Shown here: positions 9,203 to 16,431 of the stretch, in pieces | How the letters are laid out: every line of letters starts with the position of its first letter | Position numbering within the stretch: position 1 is the stretch's first letter | Program-made: the position numbers and the translations under genes | The notes under the pieces: generated by a model | Seen by the model: the letters and a program-made list of their open reading frames with translations, nothing else | Databases searched by the model: none | Told to the model about the DNA's origin: nothing | NCBI GenBank assembly: GCA_903893815.1 | Contig: CAITNS010000069.1 | Location: forward strand, 1 to 56,358 | Length of the DNA: 56,358 nucleotides | Direction of reading: 5' to 3' | DNA from: an uncultured Bacteroidota bacterium | Lineage (GTDB): Bacteria > Bacteroidota > Bacteroidia > B-17B0 > Aurantibacillaceae

Positions 9203-10687
9203 ATGAAACAAAATATGAGTAAAAAAACAATTAGTGACCTGACAAGAAATCTACTTTTATTGTTAGTACTTCTTATTTCAGTAAATAAAATCCATGCACA
9301 GGCCATTTGGAACAATACCTCTTTTGTGCATCGCAATGGCCAACAAATACATAATGGTCAAAATACACCAATTAATCTTGATGGCGTGAATATAGGTTCA
9401 TGGTTGATGTGGGAAGGATTAATGTGGGGCGGTGGACTGATTTCTGAAAAAGATATTATCAACAAGATGACTTCAATAGTTGGTCCAACTGCATTTAATA
9501 ATTTCAGAGACTCCGTTTATAAAAACTACATCACTCGAGCAGATATCAAAAAGATTTCGCAAGAATGCTACAATGTTGTTCGTATTCCATTTAATCATAA
9601 CTTATTAGAAGATGATGCAAATCCATATGTTTACAAGCAACAAGGCTGGGCTATTCTTGATAGTGTTTTAGACTGGTGCGAAGATTATAATGTATATGCT
9701 GTGCTGGATATGCATGCTGCGCCTGGAGGTCAAGCAACGCATTTTATAGCGGATCCTGATTCTATTGATTTATGGAACTCACCAGTGAATAAAAACAGAA
9801 CGATTCAACTTTGGAAGGCAATTGCAAATAGATATAAAAATCGAGGTATAATTGCTTCTTACGATTTATTAAACGAACCAAATATTTGGTGGTGGCCCGA
9901 TTTAGTTAATCTATATAGCAGTATAATAACAGAAATCCGAACAGTTGACAGCAATCACATGATCATGCTTGAAGGGAATAATTACGCTCAAGACTTCTCA
10001 ATGTATACCTCACTGCCTGATCCAAATATGTGTTTCCAATTTCATTATTACACCTTCTTTTTCAGTGCTCCTAATATCCCAGCTTGGACAGCACTTTCTA
10101 ATTCCTTAAATGTTCCAATTTGGTGCGGCGAATGGGGTGAAGACACTTTAGGAGGGATGCAGAATAAATTGACAACCATTTTAAGAAATCCTGCTAATAA
10201 AATAAGTGGTCAAGCATTCTGGACTTGGAAAACTGTGACAGTAGGCTTTCAGAATCCACACAGCCTTAATGTAAACAATCATCCTGACTGGAACAATTCA
10301 ATGTTGTGGGCAACATATAATACACCAACAGTAACTGCGGTGCAAATGCAAAACGGTATTAATAATTTTATCGTTAATATGAAATTGCAAAACTGTGTTG
10401 TTGACACTGGTGTTTTTAATATGCTAAATTTGTGTTCAGCTACTGGAATTCAAAACATCGAAACGCTAAAAAGTCTAAATGTATACCCGAACCCATTTAC
10501 GACGTCTATCAACATAGAGGGTAAACTGGAAAACGAATATTATGAACTATTAAATTTAACAGGACAAATTATTTGGAAAGGCAAACAAATCAATACGCAA
10601 AATTTTTCCTCACTGTCAGATGGTTTATATTTTTTGAAAATATATAATGGTAATGCGTCACAGACGACAAAACTCATTAAGAATTAA
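9203..10687 (+). CDS. Secreted glycoside hydrolase family 5 enzyme with T9SS sorting domain
   Basis: 494 residues. A signal peptide (hydrophobic 16-28, cleavage near HAQ at 31-33) is followed by a GH5-type (beta/alpha)8 domain. The acid/base Glu225 lies in DLLNEPN and the nucleophile Glu310 in PIWCGEWGED, the two hallmark GH5 glutamates. The last 75 or so residues form a type A T9SS sorting domain beginning VYPNPF. The enzyme should therefore be exported to the surface and cleave a beta-linked polysaccharide such as a beta-glucan or cellulose; the substrate cannot be assigned from motifs. It stands alone, with a palindrome upstream. Confidence 0.9.
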   Translation: MKQNMSKKTISDLTRNLLLLLVLLISVNKIHAQAIWNNTSFVHRNGQQIHNGQNTPINLDGVNIGSWLMWEGLMWGGGLISEKDIINKMTSIVGPTAFNNFRDSVYKNYITRADIKKISQECYNVVRIPFNHNLLEDDANPYVYKQQGWAILDSVLDWCEDYNVYAVLDMHAAPGGQATHFIADPDSIDLWNSPVNKNRTIQLWKAIANRYKNRGIIASYDLLNEPNIWWWPDLVNLYSSIITEIRTVDSNHMIMLEGNNYAQDFSMYTSLPDPNMCFQFHYYTFFFSAPNIPAWTALSNSLNVPIWCGEWGEDTLGGMQNKLTTILRNPANKISGQAFWTWKTVTVGFQNPHSLNVNNHPDWNNSMLWATYNTPTVTAVQMQNGINNFIVNMKLQNCVVDTGVFNMLNLCSATGIQNIETLKSLNVYPNPFTTSINIEGKLENEYYELLNLTGQIIWKGKQINTQNFSSLSDGLYFLKIYNGNASQTTKLIKN

Positions 10688-10829
10688 ATACTATAACTGA
10701 AAAAAAAGCAGGAGCTAACAGTGCCTCCTATGCGAGCGGCAGTATAAGCATTTGCAAAAGCAGTTAGCTTTGTCAGTAATATTTCGGTAAGAAAATGTTT
10801 CAAACCGCACTAGGCAAAGCTCCAAAACA
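10688..10829. other. Convergent gap with two imperfect inverted repeats
   Basis: Between GH5 (plus) and the DUF58 gene (minus). GCTAAC (10714-10719) pairs with GTTAGC (10763-10768), and AATGTTT (10794-10800) with AAACATT (10825-10831). No T run follows either, so their role as terminators is uncertain. Confidence 0.35.
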
Positions 10830-11756
10830 TTACCTCAACATCGCTGCACGTTTTACCAAATAAGTTTGTAAAACTGTATCAAAGCCTTGGTTAATGTCAG
10901 CTTCTACGAAATCAATTTTGTATTGTCCGCATTTGAGCTTAATAGATTCGGTGTACTCCGTAATTTTTTGAGTGTACATCTCTTTAATCTGATTTGGATT
11001 TAATTTGATTTCTTCTTTAGTTTCAATATCAATAAAATGGTAAGGGCGATTTTCAAATTCAAAATCCATCTCCTGCTTTTTATCCGTTACATGAAATAAA
11101 ACCACATCATGTTTTTTGTATTTTAAATGTTGAAGTGCAGCAAAAATAGATTCCAAGTGGGATTGATCTTCAAATAAATCACTAAAAATAACTACCAACG
11201 AACGTTTATGAATAATTTCCGCAATTTGGTCTAATGCCTTAGCCGATTGAGTTGTAGAAGCTTCTTCATAAACCGTTTTATTAAGCAACTCCTCCAACTC
11301 ATGATAAATCATTTTTTGTTGAGTAGGATTTGCTTTGGCGTTAAAGTGTTTATATACTTCTGTATCAAACAAAGTCAACCCAAAAGCATCTCGTTGATTT
11401 TTCAATAACTGCAATAAAGCAGCAGCTGCATAAACCGAAAAAGATAATTTATTTAAGGTTCCATCTTTTTTTTGATCTAAAGGAAACAACATAGAATTTG
11501 ACGTATCAATAATAATTTGACAACGTAAATTTGTTTCTTCTTCGTAACGCTTGATGAATAACTTATCTGTTTTCCCAAATAATTTCCAATCAATGTGTTT
11601 AGTACTTTCTCCTGGATTATAAATACGATGTTCAGCAAACTCTACAGAAAAACCATGAAAAGGACTTTTATGTAAGCCTGTAATAAAACCTTCTACCACT
11701 TGTTTGGCAAGTAGTTCTAATTTCGAAAAGGGTTCTATACGCTGTCTGTCGATCAT
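10830..11756 (-). CDS. DUF58 domain-containing protein (VWA-like)
   Basis: 308 residues with no signal peptide or membrane segment. The N-terminal GFSVEFAEHRIYNPGEST followed by IDWKLFGKTDKLFIK is the DUF58 core. A VWA-like fold follows, with DTSNS near residue 89 acting as a MIDAS-type DxSxS motif and a later VVIFSDLFED strand. In Bacteroidota DUF58 proteins often accompany MoxR AAA ATPases and batABCD genes, but none is next to this copy. It is likely a cytoplasmic adaptor with metal-dependent binding. Function unproven. Confidence 0.88.
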   Translation of the reverse strand: MIDRQRIEPFSKLELLAKQVVEGFITGLHKSPFHGFSVEFAEHRIYNPGESTKHIDWKLFGKTDKLFIKRYEEETNLRCQIIIDTSNSMLFPLDQKKDGTLNKLSFSVYAAAALLQLLKNQRDAFGLTLFDTEVYKHFNAKANPTQQKMIYHELEELLNKTVYEEASTTQSAKALDQIAEIIHKRSLVVIFSDLFEDQSHLESIFAALQHLKYKKHDVVLFHVTDKKQEMDFEFENRPYHFIDIETKEEIKLNPNQIKEMYTQKITEYTESIKLKCGQYKIDFVEADINQGFDTVLQTYLVKRAAMLR

Positions 11757-11787
11757 GATTATAAAAATACGATTTAATTAGAGTTTA

Positions 11788-11902
11788 TTCAAATAGGAAC
11801 GCGGATTTAACGGATTAAACTGATGAACGCGGCTTCTATTATAACAACACAATAAATCTGTTCTTATCCGTTTAAATAGCGCTATACGTGTTCCTATTCA
11901 AA
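11788..11902. repeat. Family A palindromic intergenic repeat (A2)
   Basis: AATAGGAACGCGGATT on the left faces CGTGTTCCTATT on the right, with GGATTAA / TTATCC words inside, making a long imperfect hairpin. It lies between the DUF58 gene and the HU terminator. Inner sequence differs from the other copies. Confidence 0.65.
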
Positions 11903-11913
11903 ATACACAAAAC

Positions 11914-11942
11914 AAAAAACCCCCAAGCAAAGCTTGAGGGTT
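11914..11942 (-). terminator. Rho-independent terminator of the HU gene
   Basis: Read on the minus strand, AACCCTCAAGC, a TTT loop and GCTTGGGGGTT are followed by a T run. It begins 22 bases after the HU stop codon. Confidence 0.88.
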
Positions 11943-11964
11943 AGTTGATTAATTAGTTTCCTAA

Positions 11965-12261
11965 TTATTTTGCTTTTTTTGCACTTGCTCCATTAACGCT
12001 AGTAGCTAACTCAGTTCCAGCTTTAAATTTTACTACTTTTTTAGCAGCAATTTTAATTTCTTTTCCTGTTTGAGGGTTACGTCCTAAACGTGCAGCACGC
12101 TTAGCTACTGAGAAAGATCCAAATCCTACTAAAGATAAACGATCTCCTTTTTTTAACGCTTTGCTAATAGCTTCGATAGCTGAATCTAATGCACGACCTG
12201 AGTCAGCTTTAGTTAATTTTGATCCGTTTGCAATTGCTTCGATTAATTCTGCTTTGTTCAT
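11965..12261 (-). CDS. hup: HU family DNA-binding protein
   Basis: 98 residues, close to the usual 90. The family signature GFGSFSVAKRAARLGRNP is present, starting near residue 46, with the DNA-binding arm following. A short Ala/Lys-rich tail ends the protein. HU dimers bend and compact DNA in the nucleoid. The gene is monocistronic, with its own consensus promoter and a strong terminator, fitting an abundant protein. The start is preceded by an A-rich leader without Shine-Dalgarno sequence, as is normal in this phylum. Confidence 0.95.
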   Translation of the reverse strand: MNKAELIEAIANGSKLTKADSGRALDSAIEAISKALKKGDRLSLVGFGSFSVAKRAARLGRNPQTGKEIKIAAKKVVKFKAGTELATSVNGASAKKAK

Positions 12262-12306
12262 TTTGTTTTGTTTTTAAGGGTTAAACTTTCTAAATTAATT
12301 ACATTA

Positions 12307-12336
12307 CAAATGTATACGCTAATCCTCATTTGTCAA
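12307..12336 (-). promoter_or_regulatory. Consensus Bacteroidota promoter of the HU gene
   Basis: On the minus strand TTG (12336-12334) is followed after exactly 19 bases by TACATTTG (12314-12307), matching TTG-N19-TAnnTTTG. Predicted transcription start is near 12303, giving a leader of about 40 bases. It is the best promoter match seen in the window. Confidence 0.8.
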
Positions 12337-12638
12337 GTGTTTTATAAAAAAAAGTACTTGTTTTGTTAATAAAATCGCACTTTGTTAATAAATATGCCCT
12401 GTATCTCTATTATAATGGGACTTTCGGCGACAGGAAATCTCTAAAATGTCAATTAATAACCCTTTTCAACCTTATATAAGTGTCATATACTATTAATAAA
12501 GACTTTCCTTATATATAGATGTATACATATATAAGGTATATAAAAAAATTACTCTTCAACTCCTCTCAGGGTGAACATATTTAATGACAGACTAAAACTA
12601 TCATACCCTACAGCCCAGTAATAACAGGCAAATACAGA
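12337..12638. other. AT-rich gap between fmt and the HU promoter
   Basis: No gene is seen. It contains a self-complementary CTTATATAAG at 12471-12480 and a perfect inverted repeat at 12507-12536 (CCTTATATAT, ten-base spacer, ATATATAAGG). A clear terminator for fmt is not apparent. Confidence 0.5.
12507..12536. repeat. Perfect 10-bp AT-rich inverted repeat
   Basis: CCTTATATAT and ATATATAAGG flank a ten-base spacer. It could be a weak transcription stop for fmt or a binding site; no T run follows. A related word occurs in the hairpin at 45594-45643. Confidence 0.5.
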
Positions 12639-13586
12639 CTATGAAAATTTAAAATCAGAATCGATTTTAAAACCACGCAAAAATTCTTCTACTAACATTC
12701 GTTTCTTTCCAGCCATTTGCAGTTCCTTTACATAGATGTATCCATTACTGCACGCCACTTTCAAAAATGTTTTACTATCGGTTATTACTGTACCTGATGT
12801 TAAAGTGTGATTACTCTCTTCCATCTCTGATATGAAAATTTTTATACTAAGCGTTTGATGGTTCTTATCTACAAACTCTGTAAACGCAGCGGGATAAGGC
12901 GAAAGTCCGCGTATTAAATTATATATTTTTTCAGCTGAATTGTTCCAATTAATTTTACAAGTCTCTTTAAATAATTTTGGCGCGTGAATACTTTGTGTAT
13001 CGTCTTGTGGTTTTAATTCGTAGCTACCACTTTCAATTGCTTTTACAGTCTTTAAAATTAAATCAGCACCAACATGCATTAATGTATCGTGTAACTCACC
13101 AGCTGTAGTTGTTTTACTTATAGGAGCTTTTGCTTGAAACAACATATTACCTGTATCTATCTCGTGCTTTAATTTAAAGCTAGTAACACCACTTTCCGTT
13201 TCACCATTAATTACAGCCCAATTAATGGGCGCAGCTCCCCTGTATTTAGGCAATAAAGATCCATGTAAATTATAGGTTCCTAAAGGTGCCATATTCCAAA
13301 CCACTTCAGGTAACATTCTAAAAGCAACAACAATTTGTAAATCAGCATTTAATTTTTTTAATTCATTAATAAACGCCTCGTCTTTTAATTTTTCGGGTTG
13401 TAATATATGTAAGCCTTTTTCTAACGCATATTTTTTTACCGCTGATTGTTGTAACTGCTGCCCACGCCCTGCTGGTTTATCAGGCACAGTAACCACACCA
13501 ACAATCTCATAATTGTTTTGAACTAATATATCTAAACTTGCAACAGCAAATTCAGGTGTTCCCATAAATATAATTCGCATCGGCAT
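12639..13586 (-). CDS. fmt: Methionyl-tRNA formyltransferase
   Basis: 315 residues, the normal family length. It formylates the initiator Met-tRNA using 10-formyltetrahydrofolate in the cytoplasm. The N-terminal IIFMGTPEFAVASL strand and the GSLLPKYRGAAPINWA catalytic segment are diagnostic, and a C-terminal OB-like tRNA-binding domain follows. Start ATG 13586 or the ATG two codons in (13580) are both possible; the second places the conserved MRIIFMGTPEF at the N-terminus. It is divergent from the transporter gene, 48 bases away. Confidence 0.96.
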   Translation of the reverse strand: MPMRIIFMGTPEFAVASLDILVQNNYEIVGVVTVPDKPAGRGQQLQQSAVKKYALEKGLHILQPEKLKDEAFINELKKLNADLQIVVAFRMLPEVVWNMAPLGTYNLHGSLLPKYRGAAPINWAVINGETESGVTSFKLKHEIDTGNMLFQAKAPISKTTTAGELHDTLMHVGADLILKTVKAIESGSYELKPQDDTQSIHAPKLFKETCKINWNNSAEKIYNLIRGLSPYPAAFTEFVDKNHQTLSIKIFISEMEESNHTLTSGTVITDSKTFLKVACSNGYIYVKELQMAGKKRMLVEEFLRGFKIDSDFKFS

Positions 13587-13634
13587 TAATAATTTTTTGG
13601 TAAAGTTAAAATACTAAATTTGTTATATTATAAA

Positions 13635-15107
13635 ATGGACAAAAATATATCAAAATATCTTTTAATTCTTTTAGGCCCATTTGCAGCGTGTTTAATTTGG
13701 CTATTCACGGATTTAGATCCTGCGAATCCCAAAGTAAGTTTAATGGCAGGTATGGCAGTTTGGATGAGCTTATGGTGGTTTACAGAAGCTGTTCATTTAG
13801 CAGTTACTGCTTTAATTCCTTTTTTATTAATGCCTTTATTAGGAATAGCTGATACTAAGTCGGTAGCTCAGCAATATACCGACAGTATTATATTTTTATT
13901 TATAGGAGGATTTATGTTGGCATTTGCCATCGAAAAATGGCATCTACATAAACGTATTGCCATTAAAATATTGTCCATCGTTGGCACTAAACCTCACCAT
14001 ATATTATTAGGTGTGATGCTGTCCTCTTATTTAATTAGTAATTGGATTTCGAATACTGCAACCACCATGATGTTATTTGGCGCTGTAATGGCTTTAATTA
14101 GTGAAACGGATGAGTTTATTAACGGAGAAAAGAGTAAAGGAAGATTTGCAGCTGCTATCTTATTAGGCTTAGCATTTTCGGCAACTATTGGTGGTATGGC
14201 CACACCTGTTGGCACTCCTCCAAACATGTATTTCTTCAAAGCCTACAAAGAAGCTTTTCCTGATTTAAATGATTTAAACTTTTTAAAATGGGCTTCAATT
14301 GGATTTCCTTTATCCGCCTTGTTTTTAACAGCCACTTTTTTCGTATTGCGATTTTATTATTTACGAAAAAAAGTAACTATTACGAACTTAGGAAAAAATC
14401 ATTTTAAAAATCATTATACCACGCTTGGTAAATTTTCTTATGAAGAAAAATGGATAGCAAGTATTTTTGTAAGCTGCATGCTATTATGGTTTACACGCTC
14501 AGATATTGCATTTGAATCATTTACGTATAAAGGTTGGAATCATTTGTTTTCAAATCCAAAATTAGTAGACGATGCATCCGTAGCAATTTTAGCGGCACTA
14601 CTCTTATTCTTAATACCAAGCAAAAAAAATAAAGGAGAAGCTTTACTAGAATGGGAGGACGCTAAAAAAATTCGTTACGATATCATTTTAATGTTTGGTA
14701 GTGGTTTTGCCTTGGCTTATGGCTTTGATGTATCAGGCTTAAGTGATTGGTTGGCTCAGTGTTTAACTGCTTTAAAAGGTGTTCCAATCTTTTTTATCAT
14801 ATTAGGAATATGTGTGATAGTCACTATTATTAGTGAATTTGCTTCTAATATTGCCAGTATTCAATTAGCTATTCCAGTAATGATTGCCTTACAAAAAGAT
14901 TTAGACTTACCACCTTTGTTATTAATGATTCCAGCGACCTTTGCCGCTTCTTTAGGTTTTATGTTACCTGTAGCTACAGCAGCAAACACCATTGTATTTG
15001 GAACAAAACGCATTGATATAAAAGATATGTTTAAAGTCGGTTTAGTTTTAGATGTGATCGGGATTTTATTAATCACCGTATTTTGTTACCTCTATTTAGG
15101 ATCATAG
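13635..15107 (+). CDS. SLC13/DASS family anion:sodium symporter
   Basis: 490 residues from ATG 13635; the in-frame TTG at 13620 adds only five residues and lies in a TAAATTTG promoter-like box, so the ATG is preferred. About a dozen hydrophobic segments are visible. The hairpin motifs SNWISNTATT (first half) and SEFASNIASIQLAIP with LPVATAANTIVFGT (second half) are the SNT-type sodium and carboxylate sites of the divalent anion:Na+ symporters. Likely substrates are succinate, malate, fumarate or another di/tricarboxylate, and sulfate cannot be excluded. Its stop codon overlaps the convergent waaA end by six bases. Confidence 0.9.
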   Translation: MDKNISKYLLILLGPFAACLIWLFTDLDPANPKVSLMAGMAVWMSLWWFTEAVHLAVTALIPFLLMPLLGIADTKSVAQQYTDSIIFLFIGGFMLAFAIEKWHLHKRIAIKILSIVGTKPHHILLGVMLSSYLISNWISNTATTMMLFGAVMALISETDEFINGEKSKGRFAAAILLGLAFSATIGGMATPVGTPPNMYFFKAYKEAFPDLNDLNFLKWASIGFPLSALFLTATFFVLRFYYLRKKVTITNLGKNHFKNHYTTLGKFSYEEKWIASIFVSCMLLWFTRSDIAFESFTYKGWNHLFSNPKLVDDASVAILAALLLFLIPSKKNKGEALLEWEDAKKIRYDIILMFGSGFALAYGFDVSGLSDWLAQCLTALKGVPIFFIILGICVIVTIISEFASNIASIQLAIPVMIALQKDLDLPPLLLMIPATFAASLGFMLPVATAANTIVFGTKRIDIKDMFKVGLVLDVIGILLITVFCYLYLGS

Positions 15108-16352
15108 ATGAAACTTTAAGTCTTCAACAATTTTATGTGTAGCCCCAGAGTTTTTAAGCACATAGTTTTTAGCTAATCGAGAAGATTCAGACAACACTTT
15201 TTTATCTTCTATTAGTGTGCTTAATTGTTTTGTTAATTCATTAGCATCATTCACAACAAAGCCCGCATTTAAATCAATTACTTCAAATGCTTCATTAAAC
15301 TTCTTATAGTTTGGTCCAAATAAAACTGGCAAGCCATAAACGGTTGGCTCTAAAATATTATGTATACCATTCGTAAAACCCCCACCAATAAAAGCAACCT
15401 TGCCGTACTGATAAATAGAAGATAAAAAACCAATGGCATTCACTACTAAAATTGAATCTGTATATGCTGGAGGATTATCAGAAAATAAATGAAAAGGTAA
15501 TTGATTTTTGTACAAAAGATTTTTTAAGCGATCAATATTCTTTTTATCGATTTCGTGAGGAGCAATAATTAATTTTAAATAAGGATGTTTTTCTTTTAAT
15601 TGAATATAAGACTCAATTAAATAATCTTCGTCTTTTTGCCAAGAACTTCCTGCTATAATCACAAAAGAATCTTCAGCAAAATCTTCGATTTCCTTTATTT
15701 GTTTTGGAGATGAACAAATTTGCAAAACCCTATCAAATCGTGTATCTCCAGCCAAAACACCAGTGCCTACTTTCAATACTCTTAATAATTTTATTGAATG
15801 AACATCTTGTGTGTAAACTATTTTGTAGGTTTTTAAAGCTCTTCTGAAATTGCCACCATACCATTTAAAAAAGGATTGGTGTTTTTTAATAACCGTCGAA
15901 ATTAAAAAAGCGGGAATTTCTTTTCTCTCTAATTCAAATAAATAATTTAACCAAAACTCATACTTCACAAAAATAGCGAGTTTAGGTTTTAAGATTGCTA
16001 AAAACGCTTTTGAATTAGAAGTTGTATCATGAGGCAAATACGTTACTAAATCAGCAAAAGGATAATTTTTTTGAATCTCATAACCAGACGGCGAAAAAAA
16101 TGTTAAGACTATTTTTTGCTGAGGATTTTCTTTTTTGATTTTTTCAATGACTGGCCTGCCTTGCTCAAACTCTCCTAAAGAAGCACAATGAAACCAAATG
16201 GCATTTTCTAATTTTAAAACCTCAACTTTGTTTCTCAAATTCACTTGCCAGTTTCTTCGACCTTCTAGCCACGACTTAGCTTTGGGATTAAATGGCGAAG
16301 CCAATTGTAATCCCAACTTAAATAAGTGTATGCCGAGGTTGTATAAGAACAT
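15102..16352 (-). CDS. waaA: 3-deoxy-D-manno-octulosonic acid transferase
   Basis: 416 residues. WaaA (KdtA) adds Kdo from CMP-Kdo to the lipid A precursor at the inner membrane. Visible marks are the N-terminal hydrophobic anchor, WFHCASLGEFEQGRPVI with the catalytic Glu of GT30 enzymes, and the C-terminal KVAFIGGGF and NILEPTVYGLPVLFGPN nucleotide-sugar site. I start it at ATG 16352: an upstream in-frame ATG (16379) adds MLKQVQHDN, but those codons are the family B repeat read as protein. The repeat ends four bases before the start, so a hairpin should sit in the leader. It lies 79 bases downstream of parC on the same strand. Confidence 0.94.
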   Translation of the reverse strand: MFLYNLGIHLFKLGLQLASPFNPKAKSWLEGRRNWQVNLRNKVEVLKLENAIWFHCASLGEFEQGRPVIEKIKKENPQQKIVLTFFSPSGYEIQKNYPFADLVTYLPHDTTSNSKAFLAILKPKLAIFVKYEFWLNYLFELERKEIPAFLISTVIKKHQSFFKWYGGNFRRALKTYKIVYTQDVHSIKLLRVLKVGTGVLAGDTRFDRVLQICSSPKQIKEIEDFAEDSFVIIAGSSWQKDEDYLIESYIQLKEKHPYLKLIIAPHEIDKKNIDRLKNLLYKNQLPFHLFSDNPPAYTDSILVVNAIGFLSSIYQYGKVAFIGGGFTNGIHNILEPTVYGLPVLFGPNYKKFNEAFEVIDLNAGFVVNDANELTKQLSTLIEDKKVLSESSRLAKNYVLKNSGATHKIVEDLKFHL

Positions 16353-16355
16353 ATT

Positions 16356-16411
16356 GTCATGCTGAACTTGTTTCAGCATCTCACGATACCCTGAAACAAG
16401 TTCAGGGTGAC
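16356..16411. repeat. Family B double-hairpin repeat (B1)
   Basis: Two adjacent hairpins in inverted orientation: ATGCTGAA / TTTCAGCAT (plus sense) and CCCTGAA / TTCAGGG. GTCA marks the left foot and TGAC the right. B2 at 38076-38130 has the same two units in the opposite order. The stems differ by paired changes (TG/CA against CC/GG) around a shared CTGAACTTG core. Confidence 0.8.
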
Positions 16412-16431
16412 GTAGGATGCATCAGCTTTAT

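Noticed and set aside
16353-16379. waaA starting at 16379 with MLKQVQHDN
   Set aside because: Those residues are the family B repeat translated. The conserved N-terminus begins at ATG 16352.
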